Positions 27,978 to 36,289 of a stretch of 64,000 bases of DNA are shown here, piece after piece. The stretch's first letter is position 1. Each line of letters opens with the position of its first letter. The position numbers and the translations under genes are program-made. The stretch lies in contig JAEDIW010000009.1 of NCBI GenBank assembly GCA_016296655.1, positions 1 through 64,000 on the forward strand. Direction: 5' to 3'. This DNA comes from Treponema sp. GTDB lineage: Bacteria; Spirochaetota; Spirochaetia; Treponematales; Treponemataceae. The notes under the pieces were generated by a model. The model worked only from the letters and a program-made list of their open reading frames with translations. It was not told the DNA's origin and did not search any database.

Positions 27978-28098
27978 TTTAGTCCACTGGAGCGAAGGAG
28001 CCTGCGACTGAGTGAAGCGGATGGAGCGGCAGCGGAAGCCCGGATAGCCTGGTTTTGCGCAGTGAAACGGAGCAAAAGCCGCCCATATTATAAAAAAA
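27978..28098 (-). repeat. GC-rich 3' island after the 28123 lipoprotein gene
   Basis: On the minus strand this begins TTTTTTTATAATATGGGCGG, 25 bases past the stop of the 28123-28818 gene, and continues as GC-rich sequence with GCAAAACCAGGCTATCCGG and CTCCAGTGG. The same head (T-run then ATGGGC) starts the islands at 22391, 56927 and 58815. Open frames crossing it look spurious. Confidence 0.5.
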
Positions 28099-28122
28099 TC
28101 GAGTTCTTATCTGTTGATTGCC

Positions 28123-28818
28123 TTAATTTAAGTAAAATTCCAGTTTGTCTGAAACGGTAAGAAGCTGAGTCAGAGGAACTTCAAAGGTTTTGGATTTTCC
28201 AGGGATAGAAAGGTAGATGCTTATTCTGGAGGCTAGAAGTTCATCGGCAATCTGCTGACCATACACGCTTGAAACAAGTTCTGTGTATTCTGAAAGCTGC
28301 ATTGATTCTCCTGAAAAAACGGGAGCCATAAGCAAATCAATGTATGATTGAACGTCTTCGTCCATGGAATTTTTTATCTGGAAGGCAATTTCTGGTGAAA
28401 TTGTAAAAGTCAGGCTGCTGCCTGTAAATTTCAGAGTTTGGGCAAGAATATTCTGCTTGTTTTTTAGGTCTGGAAGCTGTGCTGAAAAATCGACACTTGT
28501 ACGTTTTGGGGTTTTTACCTGAATATTTTTCAGGCCGGAATGTGTCAGACTGTTTTTTATGGCTGAACTGTCAAAAAAAGGTGTTTCTGTTTCCGAAGAA
28601 TTTGGCGGATTGTCAGAACTGGAAAGGGAAACTATTAAATTTTCGAGGGCAGTTCCCATTGATGAGGCGAATTCTATGTCTGCATTGCCTGCTTTGTCAA
28701 CTGAAATTTTTATCTGTCCGTTACAGGAAGAAAGCAGAATGGCTAGAATTGGCAGAATTATTAGAAAAGGCTTGAAGTTTTTTTTGACTCTTGCATTTTG
28801 TTTTACGCAAATACTCAT
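28123..28818 (-). CDS. Lipoprotein of unknown function
   Basis: 231 residues. A signal peptide with lipobox LLSSC places the lipidated Cys near residue 32, so the protein is membrane-anchored after processing by Lgt (encoded nearby). The mature part is beta-rich (QIKISVDKAGNADIEFASSM) with a Ser-rich linker and ends SIPGKSKTFEVPLTQLL. No family recognised. AGGAAG precedes the ATG. Confidence 0.78.
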   Translation of the reverse strand: MSICVKQNARVKKNFKPFLIILPILAILLSSCNGQIKISVDKAGNADIEFASSMGTALENLIVSLSSSDNPPNSSETETPFFDSSAIKNSLTHSGLKNIQVKTPKRTSVDFSAQLPDLKNKQNILAQTLKFTGSSLTFTISPEIAFQIKNSMDEDVQSYIDLLMAPVFSGESMQLSEYTELVSSVYGQQIADELLASRISIYLSIPGKSKTFEVPLTQLLTVSDKLEFYLN

Positions 28819-28848
28819 TTGTTCTTCCTGTTTTATGTTTTTTTTAAG

Positions 28849-28954
28849 TTAAGGACGTGCTGATTAACATTTGATGTGATTACTCTGCACTGCCTGTTAA
28901 ATTGTCCGTAAGTTATTGACTTACGGACAATTAGCTGCATTCAGTTTTCCTTAA
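28849..28954 (-). mobile_element. Internal-deletion copy of the 146-bp three-hairpin element
   Basis: Bounded by TTAAGGA (28849) and TCCTTAA (ending 28954). On the minus strand it matches the element at 60874-61019 but lacks about 38 bases covering hairpin 1. Hairpin 2 is a perfect 14-bp stem (AATTGTCCGTAAGT with ACTTACGGACAATT). The terminal TTAA overlaps the stop codon of the NlpC/P60 gene at 28951. Confidence 0.75.
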
Positions 28955-30210
28955 AAAAACATTGAGAATGGCAAGGTTACGCGGATTCCTGTAGAAAAAA
29001 CAAGACCTGCTGCCAGACTGTTTTTGGGAGAAAGGGCGGAACCGTCTTCTTTGTTGAAAACAGAGTAGGAAATGTCCTGATAAAGGGAAACTTTTACATC
29101 TCCTTTTGTAAGGGACGGAGTGTTCCAGGTAAAGCCAATGATTCCTGGAAAAATAGAAGCTTCAATCTCGACATCATCGTCGCCTGGAAGTTCTGCACTG
29201 CCCAGTGTAAGAACAGGACCTGCATAGCAGCGGAAATATTCGCTCGGTGTAATGCTTAGGGCTACTGGAACTTGGATTACGCCACAGCCTGAGTTAAATT
29301 TGAAGCCTGAATAAATTCCTGGCTGCAGAGGCCAGTCTTTGCGGCTTAAATTTGCAGTGAGTGGAATTCCGCGGAAATTCAGATTAAAACGTTTTGATGT
29401 AAACAAAGCCCAGTCAACTCCAGTAGAGGCATCCAGTACAATTTTACTTGCTGAGCCTGTTTTTTTTCTGGAATTAGATGTGCTTTTTTTTGTGCGGGCA
29501 GATGTTTTGCCGGCAGCTGATTTTGAAGAGTTTTTTGCAGATGCAGTTTTTGATGCGGTTGTTTTTGAAGAGGTTGCTGCAGTTGATTTTCCAGAGTCCG
29601 AAGAATTTGAAACTGAGTCTGTTTTCTGCGAATTTGCGGCAAGTATAAGGGATGTTGCATCTGTTCCTGCTGCTGCAACGGCGATGTCTGCATCTTCTTC
29701 GTCTACAGGGTCAGAAAATTGTGCGCTTGGCAAAAAACGGCCGGAACCTGCATAGGCATTTTTCCAAGTAGATTCTTTTAGGGAAGAAATGATAACTCCT
29801 GTATTAGGACCGTCGCTTACGGCATGCATGAACTGATTTTTGCCAATATAAAGGCCTGCATGAGAGATTGTTCCGTCTCCAGTTGTCCTGAAGAATACAA
29901 TATCGCCTTTTTCCAGCTGGTTCTGGGGAATGACTTGTACAAAAGAATACAGGGCTTTTACAGTTCTAGGCAGCTGAATTCCTGTAGATTCACTTGCTGT
30001 TGTATAGATAAAGCCGGAGCAGTCAAAAGAGTTAGGTCCGATTGCTCCATATTCATAAGCAGCTCCGGCATATTTTTTTGCATTATCAACCAATGCTGCG
30101 CGGACTTTTGCTGCGTCCTGAACAGTAACTGTCTGGGCAAAAATATTGCCTGTGGCAAGCAGGACTGTGAAAATTATGAAAAAAATAAAATTAGTGCGTT
30201 TTTCTGTCAT
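28951..30210 (-). CDS. NlpC/P60 cysteine peptidase with C-terminal barrel-like domain
   Basis: Exported cell-wall peptidase candidate. Signal peptide 1-25 (ends IFAQ). NlpC/P60 domain about 36-165: catalytic Cys64 in SFDCSGF, His117 in TISHAGLYIG and His129 in FMHAVSD. A Ser/Lys/Ala linker (about 200-255) follows. Residues 265-419 form a beta-rich region ending in SMFF, an aromatic end as in outer-membrane barrels. The combination is unusual. AAGGAT precedes the ATG. The gene is bracketed by two copies of the 146-bp element. Confidence 0.85.
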   Translation of the reverse strand: MTEKRTNFIFFIIFTVLLATGNIFAQTVTVQDAAKVRAALVDNAKKYAGAAYEYGAIGPNSFDCSGFIYTTASESTGIQLPRTVKALYSFVQVIPQNQLEKGDIVFFRTTGDGTISHAGLYIGKNQFMHAVSDGPNTGVIISSLKESTWKNAYAGSGRFLPSAQFSDPVDEEDADIAVAAAGTDATSLILAANSQKTDSVSNSSDSGKSTAATSSKTTASKTASAKNSSKSAAGKTSARTKKSTSNSRKKTGSASKIVLDASTGVDWALFTSKRFNLNFRGIPLTANLSRKDWPLQPGIYSGFKFNSGCGVIQVPVALSITPSEYFRCYAGPVLTLGSAELPGDDDVEIEASIFPGIIGFTWNTPSLTKGDVKVSLYQDISYSVFNKEDGSALSPKNSLAAGLVFSTGIRVTLPFSMFF

Positions 30211-30230
30211 TGTTCTATCCTTGTTTTATC

Positions 30231-30375
30231 CTTAGGAAAGTGCTGATTAACACTTGAAGCGATTACTCATCACTTTCCGTCAAATTGCCATAAGTCATTG
30301 GCTTACGGACATTTAGCTACATTTCAAGGTTACCACTGAAAAATTCTCAACAGGATTTATTCAGTGTTTCCTTAG
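30231..30375 (-). mobile_element. 146-bp three-hairpin element, near-full copy
   Basis: Bounded by CTTAGGAAA (30231-30239) and TTTCCTTAG (30367-30375). The minus strand matches 60874-61019 with about 14 differences by eye. It starts 21 bases upstream of the NlpC/P60 start codon, so the promoter of that gene must lie within or beyond it. Confidence 0.8.
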
Positions 30376-30430
30376 TTAAAATTATCGGAAGTTTTTGGAA
30401 TAAAGACAACACTTTTTTGTAAGGGAAAAT

Positions 30431-30503
30431 GCGTTGCATCAAGGTATGCTGCCGCTTAAAGCCTTGACTTCGCCGTTTTTAAGTTTTGTATTAAACTTTA
30501 AAT
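30431..30503 (+). repeat. Two-hairpin terminator-like repeat, copy C
   Basis: TCAAGG (30439-30444) pairs with CCTTGA (30462-30467), followed by CTTCGCCGTTTTT and a second hairpin AAGTTT/AAACTT (30481-30498, loop TGTATT). Same order and loop as copy D at 56071-56145. It lies 56 bases from the 146-bp element. The rest of the gap to 30644 has no gene. Confidence 0.65.
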
Positions 30504-30644
30504 CAGCGAGTTTTCCAAAAAAATACTATATTTTTTACATAAAGAAAATTCTGTGGTAAAATTATCATGGAAAACTCTAAAAGCCGTCTGGGGAAATTGC
30601 CTTCGGCAGCCTCGATGCGCAAAGATTTTTAACGGAGTATGTTT

Positions 30645-32393
30645 ATGGCTGTTTTAATTGAAAGAAAACCTTGGCTTATGCTAGATGAATGGCGCGGAAA
30701 AATGTTTACGGATGAATGGCCGACATTACCGCAGTTGTTTTTTATTTCTGCAGAGCGCTTCCCAAACCGTCCGTGTTTTACAGATTTTGAAGGTGAAGGT
30801 GGAGCAAAAAATACTCTTACATATTCTCAGGCAGCTCAGAAAATCAGGCAGCTGGCCTGCTGGATGGTTGCCAATGGAGTCAAAAAAGGTGATCACGTTG
30901 CAGTAACTGGCAAAAATTCTCCGCAATGGGCTATATCCTTTATTTCTGCAATGTATGCAGGTGCTATTGCTGTTCCTTTGGATTATGCGCTGCATGACAG
31001 TGAAGTGAAAAATTTGATGAGGGTAGCAAACCCCAAAATGATTTTTTCAGATGAAGAAAAGTATGACTTTTTCAGTGAGAATTTTTCAGATTCTATAATT
31101 TGCTCACTTAGTCCCAAATTTCAGGAAACCTATGTCTATAATCTTCTGGCAGAGCAGGCTGTACAGCTGCCTCAAGGTCAGCAGGATGACATTGCAGCCA
31201 TTCTTTTTACATCCGGCACGACAGGCAATCCTAAAGGTGTTGTCCTGAGTCAGAAAAATCTTATAAGTGATGCTTTTATTGCACAGACAAACCTTTCAAT
31301 TTTTGAAACAGATATTTTCTATGCACTGTTGCCTATTCATCATGGATATACAATGCAGGCTGCCTTTATCTGCCCGATTTCCGTCGGTGCAGAAATTGTT
31401 TTTGGTAAAAGTATGGCTGTTACTCGGCTGATGAAAGAACTGAAAGAAGGTGGCATTACAATAATGCTTGGTGTTCCTCTTCTATATAATAAACTTCTTT
31501 CAGGCATTCGGAAAGGAATCCGTGCAAAAGGTCCTGTAGTTTCGCTTATCATGAAATTTTTGATGAATCTTTCGTTTGTTTTGCGAAAAATTACCGGGCA
31601 CAATTATGGAAAAGTACTTTTTAAAAGTGTCCTGCAGGCTGCCAACATTTATACTTTGCGGGTTGCAATCTGCGGAGGAGGACCTTTGGCAGACAGCGTT
31701 TTTAAGGCATACAATGCTGCAGGAATTGATTTTATACAGGGGTACGGTCTTACGGAAACCTCGCCCATTATTGCACTTAATCCTCTTGAGCATTTTAAAA
31801 TTGAAAGTGTAGGCCGGGATTTCAGTCCTTATATGGAAATGAAAATTCTTAATCCAGATGAAAACGGTGTAGGCGAAGTTGCTGTAAAAGGGCCTATGGT
31901 TATGCAGGGTTATTACAATATGAGTGAAGAAACTGCTGCTGTATTCACGGAGGACGGATTTTTTAAGACTGGTGATTTAGGCTGGATTGACAGTGAACAT
32001 TACCTCATGCTTTGCGGCAGGGCCAAAAATCTTATCGTTACGGATGGTGGAAAAAACGTATATCCTGAAGAAATTGAAGACGCATTCCAGCTCTACGATG
32101 AAATTGAACAGATTACAGTGCAGGGGTACGTAACGGAAAAAGATACTAAGTCTGAAAAAATCGAAGCTCTTGTCTATCCTTCTGACGAACTTTTAAAACG
32201 CCTGAATGTTGTGCGCAATGAAAAATCTGGCGAAAAGCTTGTTCTTGATGCGGTTCAGGAATATGTTTCCAAGGTTAACAAAACTTTGCAGCCTTATGCA
32301 AGAATTTCCAAAGTAACAGTTCTGGAAGCACCTTTGGAAATGACAACAACCCGTAAGGTAAAGCGCAATTATAAAGGACAGCCCAAAGCTTAA
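30645..32393 (+). CDS. AMP-forming acyl-CoA synthetase (long-chain fatty acid ligase type)
   Basis: Adenylates a carboxylic acid and transfers it to CoA. AMP-binding signature AAILFTSGTTGNPKGVVLSQ (near residue 185), IQGYGLTETSPIIALNP, the FFKTGDLGWID motif and the C-terminal lid hinge LCGRAKNLIVTDGGKNVYP. Substrate cannot be set; similarity to FadD/long-chain types is strongest. ATG 30645 is preferred to ATG 30639 because GGAG (30634-30637) is seven bases upstream. 582 residues. Convergent with lgt. Confidence 0.9.
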   Translation: MAVLIERKPWLMLDEWRGKMFTDEWPTLPQLFFISAERFPNRPCFTDFEGEGGAKNTLTYSQAAQKIRQLACWMVANGVKKGDHVAVTGKNSPQWAISFISAMYAGAIAVPLDYALHDSEVKNLMRVANPKMIFSDEEKYDFFSENFSDSIICSLSPKFQETYVYNLLAEQAVQLPQGQQDDIAAILFTSGTTGNPKGVVLSQKNLISDAFIAQTNLSIFETDIFYALLPIHHGYTMQAAFICPISVGAEIVFGKSMAVTRLMKELKEGGITIMLGVPLLYNKLLSGIRKGIRAKGPVVSLIMKFLMNLSFVLRKITGHNYGKVLFKSVLQAANIYTLRVAICGGGPLADSVFKAYNAAGIDFIQGYGLTETSPIIALNPLEHFKIESVGRDFSPYMEMKILNPDENGVGEVAVKGPMVMQGYYNMSEETAAVFTEDGFFKTGDLGWIDSEHYLMLCGRAKNLIVTDGGKNVYPEEIEDAFQLYDEIEQITVQGYVTEKDTKSEKIEALVYPSDELLKRLNVVRNEKSGEKLVLDAVQEYVSKVNKTLQPYARISKVTVLEAPLEMTTTRKVKRNYKGQPKA

Positions 32394-32477
32394 AATCTTA
32401 GGTCTATATGTTCGCCTCTTCTGCTGGGTTACTGGTTTTGCCACGACGAAGAAGTGGTGGCAATAATTTCCTGTTGT

Positions 32478-32530
32478 AAAAAAAATGTTAAGATTGCCAA
32501 TCTCAGTTGAATTATAGGCTGGCAATCTTA
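32478..32530 (-). terminator. Terminator of lgt
   Basis: TAAGATTGCCA (32489-32499) and TGGCAATCTTA (32520-32530) are exact complements; the A tract at 32478-32485 is the T-run on the minus strand. It starts four bases past the lgt stop. A weaker hairpin at 32438-32463 (TTGCCAC/GTGGCAA) may serve the convergent synthetase gene. Confidence 0.85.
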
Positions 32531-32534
32531 GCAT

Positions 32535-33521
32535 TTATCGGGTTTGCTGCATTTTTTTTGATTTCAGGCAGCATGCGATGCCAAGCATTGTTCCTCCAAC
32601 AATCATAAGGAAACACAAAATTTGGCCTGTAGAAATATTTAAAAGTGATGTATTCATGTATAGCGGTGCATCGGCTGTCTGCGCTATGCGGTAGCCAATA
32701 TCTGCATCAGGTTCCCGAAAATATTCAATGAAAAACCTGAAAATTCCATATCCTGTGATGTATATGGATGTAAGGAAGCCATCGAAAGGCTTTTTTTTGC
32801 GTAAAAACCAGATTATAAGCCACAGAACGAGTCCTTCAAAAAATGCTTCGTACAGCTGGCTTGGATGGCGCGGCAAATTTACGAGGTTTGGAAGGTTTGC
32901 TATATCCATTGAGCATTTTGCAATAAATTCTGAAACCCACGGCAGAGATTTTGAAAATTTTTCAGCTCCTGGAAAAATTATGCCCCACGGTGCTGTCGTA
33001 ATTCTGCCGTAAAGTTCTGCATTACAAAAATTTCCCACCCTGCCGAATGTGTAGCCTAGCGGAAGGGCACAGGCCATGGCATCTATCCATTTGAAAAGAG
33101 GTTTTTTATTTTTTGCACACCATACGGCCATTCCTATAAATCCACCGATAAAACCACCGTGATAGGACATTCCTGCAAGCCCAGAAAATTGTCCGTTTTC
33201 ATTAAAGGGCCAGAAAATAAGCCATGGTTTCTGCCAGTAAATTCCAGAGGTGTCATAAACTAATGCGGAAAAAATTCTTGCACCTAGCAGCAGAAAAACG
33301 ATTCCTGTTGCAATGAAATTAAAAATATCATCTTCTTTGCAGGTAAAGTTTTCTGTGTTTAACATGCCTTCATGCATAACTTTTTTTAAAAGCCAGAATG
33401 CTGTTGAAAAAGCTACTATGTACATTAAACTGTACCATCGGATGATTCCCAGAACTGGAAGCCCTGGGAAAATTTCAGGATGGAGCCATGAAGGGTAGGC
33501 TATTGAAAGATACATGTACAT
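32535..33521 (-). CDS. lgt: Prolipoprotein diacylglyceryl transferase
   Basis: Inner-membrane enzyme that adds diacylglycerol to the lipobox Cys of prolipoproteins. Seven hydrophobic segments. Family signature GRVGNFCNAELYG near residue 160, and SYHGGFIGGFIGM upstream containing the essential His. 328 residues, slightly longer than average because of a loop around KSLPWVSEFIAKC. Starts one base after the stop of the MinD-like gene, so the pair is cotranscribed. Confidence 0.95.
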   Translation of the reverse strand: MYMYLSIAYPSWLHPEIFPGLPVLGIIRWYSLMYIVAFSTAFWLLKKVMHEGMLNTENFTCKEDDIFNFIATGIVFLLLGARIFSALVYDTSGIYWQKPWLIFWPFNENGQFSGLAGMSYHGGFIGGFIGMAVWCAKNKKPLFKWIDAMACALPLGYTFGRVGNFCNAELYGRITTAPWGIIFPGAEKFSKSLPWVSEFIAKCSMDIANLPNLVNLPRHPSQLYEAFFEGLVLWLIIWFLRKKKPFDGFLTSIYITGYGIFRFFIEYFREPDADIGYRIAQTADAPLYMNTSLLNISTGQILCFLMIVGGTMLGIACCLKSKKMQQTR

Positions 33522-33522
33522 T

Positions 33523-34674
33523 TCAGACCTTGAATCCTTGGTTTGCAGCTTTTACAAGTTTTGATTTCAGCAGGAGATTTTCTTTTTTCACTTGAGTAAG
33601 CTCATACTGTATTGTTTTTATCATTTCAGTAAGCTCACCAGTTGAAAAAGTTCCGCTGCCAATTAAATCCTGAAGGCTTGCCATTTTCAGTGCGTAATCT
33701 TCTTCTGCTTCTTCAGCAATTACATCAAAGGATGCCGCTGCATCGGCTTCGATATCATCGGTTATGCCTAAATCATAATTTTGATTTTCAGTTGCAATAA
33801 CTTTTTCTGCAATGCGGTAGATGCCCTGAGAAATTATGCTTTTAGGTTTGTATATTATGACTGGAAGTCTTGAAGCAAGCGCCTTGTCCTGGTAGGCATC
33901 CCTGTACATTACTCCCATGTACTCAACGTTTAGCCCCAGGTACTGATTGCATGAGCGCCTGATTTTTAGAGCCTTGTCTGTGTCCTTGGGATCGTCAATC
34001 ATGTTCAGAATGAGCCGAGGACAGAATTTCTGAAGCCTTTCTTTCAGAGTTTTTGTTGTTTCCGGGCTTATTTTTTCAAGTTCTTCAATGAGCTTTGGAA
34101 TGTAAAGCCTCTGCATTGAATGGGATGTTTTTTTAAGGTTTTTGAGCCAGTTTTTGCCTTTTGGGTCATCCTTGAAAGTTGTACTTATCAGTTTAAATAC
34201 CGCATTCTTCAGAAAAAGATAGGCGTTGAGAGTTGATGTTACTGTTGGCGCAGAAACTATGATTCCCTGCGAAGACAAAAGGAACATTTCCAGAATGATT
34301 GAATGTGTGCCGGCGCCTAAATCGAGAATAACATAATCAGCATCAATCGACTGAAGTTTGCTTATGAGCTTTTTTTTACGGTCAGCGGTCAAGGCGGAAA
34401 GTCCAGGAATTTCACTGTCTCCAGCTATAAAATCTACATTTTCGTAGTCCGTAATTGTAACGATGTCTTCAAAATCTGTATTGTCTGCAATCCACGTTCC
34501 TATACCGGATTTTGGAGAACTTTGACCTAGAACCAGATGTAAGTTTGAAGCACCTAAATCAAGGTCTACAAGAACAACTTTTTTGCCTGCCTGACCGAGT
34601 GCTATGGCTAAATTTGCTGACAAAAGGCTTTTTCCAACACCACCTTTGCCGCTTGCAACAGGAATTATTTGCAT
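33523..34674 (-). CDS. MinD/ParA-family ATPase, FlhG-like
   Basis: 383 residues. Deviant Walker A ASGKGGVGKSLLSANLAIAL (residues 7-26), DLDLGASNLHLVLG switch region and YVILDLGAGTHSIILEMF. The C-terminal 90 residues are acidic then coiled-coil (MIKTIQYELTQVKKENLLL), unlike plain MinD. FlhG proteins set flagellar number; MinD sets division site. Neighbours do not decide. TATACT ends six bases before the ATG and there is no Shine-Dalgarno, so the mRNA is probably leaderless. Confidence 0.85.
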   Translation of the reverse strand: MQIIPVASGKGGVGKSLLSANLAIALGQAGKKVVLVDLDLGASNLHLVLGQSSPKSGIGTWIADNTDFEDIVTITDYENVDFIAGDSEIPGLSALTADRKKKLISKLQSIDADYVILDLGAGTHSIILEMFLLSSQGIIVSAPTVTSTLNAYLFLKNAVFKLISTTFKDDPKGKNWLKNLKKTSHSMQRLYIPKLIEELEKISPETTKTLKERLQKFCPRLILNMIDDPKDTDKALKIRRSCNQYLGLNVEYMGVMYRDAYQDKALASRLPVIIYKPKSIISQGIYRIAEKVIATENQNYDLGITDDIEADAAASFDVIAEEAEEDYALKMASLQDLIGSGTFSTGELTEMIKTIQYELTQVKKENLLLKSKLVKAANQGFKV

Positions 34675-34737
34675 GACAAAAGTATATCATATCATGGCTT
34701 GCCTTGACAAATCCTTAACGGAAATTAAAATGATTTT
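34675..34737. promoter_or_regulatory. Divergent promoters with overlapping -35 boxes, both leaderless
   Basis: Plus strand: TTGACA (34704-34709), 16 bases, TAAAAT (34726-34731), six bases, ATG of the ctp gene at 34738. Minus strand: TTGTCA (34710-34705), 18 bases, TATACT (34686-34681), six bases, ATG at 34674. The two -35 hexamers share five bases, so polymerase cannot occupy both at once. Neither gene has a Shine-Dalgarno. Confidence 0.75.
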
Positions 34738-36288
34738 ATGAATAAAAAATATTTGCGCTGTCTGATAAGTTTTTTATGTGTGTTATTTTGTTTTTCGGTT
34801 ATGTGCTTTGCCCAGGGAGCAAAGCCAGTTTCGGAAACAAAAGTTGAAGAGACTGAAGTTCGTTCGAAATCAAAAGAAAATTCAGTAAAATCGTATATAA
34901 ATACCATTTATTCTGTAATGGATTTTACAAAAGAGTTTTATGTTGATGCCATTGACCCGAAAATCCTTTATGAAGGAGCCATGAAGGGCATGATGGAGGC
35001 ATTGAACGATGCTCATTCCATGTATCTTGATTCTACTGAATTTATAAGCCTGAAAGAAACTACCAGCGGAAGTTTTGGTGGTGTAGGGCTGACCATTACA
35101 AAAAATCCTGTAAATACACCTGAAAAGCCAGCTTATGTTGAAGTTATGTCTGTGCTTGAAAATATGCCTGGTTCAAAAGCTGGGGTTCAGGCTGGCGACT
35201 TTATAATTGAAATTGATGGCGTTGCTACTGCTGAACTTACGATGAATGAGGCTTTGTACAAACTTCGTGGCACTGTAGGAACTCCTGTTGAAGTTACTTT
35301 TCTGCGCGGAAAAGATTTTAAGTTCAAGCGGAATTTGATAAGAGCAAAAATTGAACTTCCTACTATAAAATCTGCCATGATAGATTCTGTCGGATACATA
35401 AGAATTTTTGAATTTACTCCGGATACAGCAAAACGATTTCAGGAAGCTTTGGACGGATTTAAGAAAAATAATTTTTCTTCGCTTATAGTCGATCTTCGTA
35501 ATAATCCGGGTGGACTTTTGACTGCAGCTGTTGATGTTGCTGACAAGTTTATTGATTCAGGTGTCATTGTTTCTACAAAAGGCCGCAACTCTGTAAAAAT
35601 TGACGAGCACAAGGCCAGCAAGATAAAAACTTCTGTACCCAAAGAAATGCCGGTTGTAGTAATTATAAATAAAGGTTCTGCCAGTGCTTCTGAAATTCTT
35701 GCAGGAGCCTTGAAGGACAATCGCCTTGCTTACATTGTCGGTCAGAATTCTTTTGGAAAAGGCTCTGTCCAGCAGATGATTCCATTGAGCGAAACTGACG
35801 GATTTAAGGTTACAGTTGCCCGCTACTATTCTCCTTCGGATTCAAATATTGACAAAGTTGGAATTCCGCCTGACAGGGAAATAAAATCTGAAATCTATTC
35901 TCCTGAACAGGAAAAAGCCTATGAAAAGCTTCTTGAAGATAATGCCATTGAAAAATATGTAGGAGCGCATCCTGGTATGGACGAAGCTGACATTGCCTCG
36001 GCTGCTGTTGAGCTGTCTGAAAAATATCCGCTTGATTTGCGGACTATGCGCCGGTTTATTCGTGTAGAAGTAAGGCATCAGAATCATGATGATTCGGAAG
36101 TTTATGATTTGGATTATGACATTCAGCTGAAAGCGGCCCTTGAAATTGTTCGTAATGAAGATTTTTACCAGCTTATGCAGACGACAAAAGACTTAAAACA
36201 GCTCGAACTTGAACGCCTGTCAGAAAGTCAGGAAAAAGTTCTTTCTCAGGCTGAGAATGTAGGTTCATCCGTGGCAGGCGAAAGATAA
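34738..36288 (+). CDS. ctpA: C-terminal processing peptidase (S41, CtpA/Prc type)
   Basis: Periplasmic serine protease. Signal peptide 1-24 (VMCFAQ). PDZ domain about 110-185 (GSFGGVGLTITKNP; GSKAGVQAGDFIIEIDG). The protease core has VDLRNNPGGLLTAAVDVAD, catalytic Ser in GSASASEIL and catalytic Lys in NSFGKGSVQQ. The C-terminal ~110 residues are helical and extra to the core. 516 residues. Leaderless start; one base before rsmE, heading a four-gene run. Confidence 0.94.
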   Translation: MNKKYLRCLISFLCVLFCFSVMCFAQGAKPVSETKVEETEVRSKSKENSVKSYINTIYSVMDFTKEFYVDAIDPKILYEGAMKGMMEALNDAHSMYLDSTEFISLKETTSGSFGGVGLTITKNPVNTPEKPAYVEVMSVLENMPGSKAGVQAGDFIIEIDGVATAELTMNEALYKLRGTVGTPVEVTFLRGKDFKFKRNLIRAKIELPTIKSAMIDSVGYIRIFEFTPDTAKRFQEALDGFKKNNFSSLIVDLRNNPGGLLTAAVDVADKFIDSGVIVSTKGRNSVKIDEHKASKIKTSVPKEMPVVVIINKGSASASEILAGALKDNRLAYIVGQNSFGKGSVQQMIPLSETDGFKVTVARYYSPSDSNIDKVGIPPDREIKSEIYSPEQEKAYEKLLEDNAIEKYVGAHPGMDEADIASAAVELSEKYPLDLRTMRRFIRVEVRHQNHDDSEVYDLDYDIQLKAALEIVRNEDFYQLMQTTKDLKQLELERLSESQEKVLSQAENVGSSVAGER

Positions 36289-36289
36289 A

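Noticed and set aside
27770..28160. Three overlapping frames of 66-72 residues with Arg/Ala-rich sequence
   Set aside because: They translate the hairpin units and GC island; repeated peptide words come from the DNA repeat, and no binding sites precede them.
29339..29755. 138-residue plus-strand frame opposite the NlpC/P60 linker
   Set aside because: It is the antisense of the Ser/Lys/Ala-rich linker, giving an artefactual Phe/Glu/Ala-rich translation.
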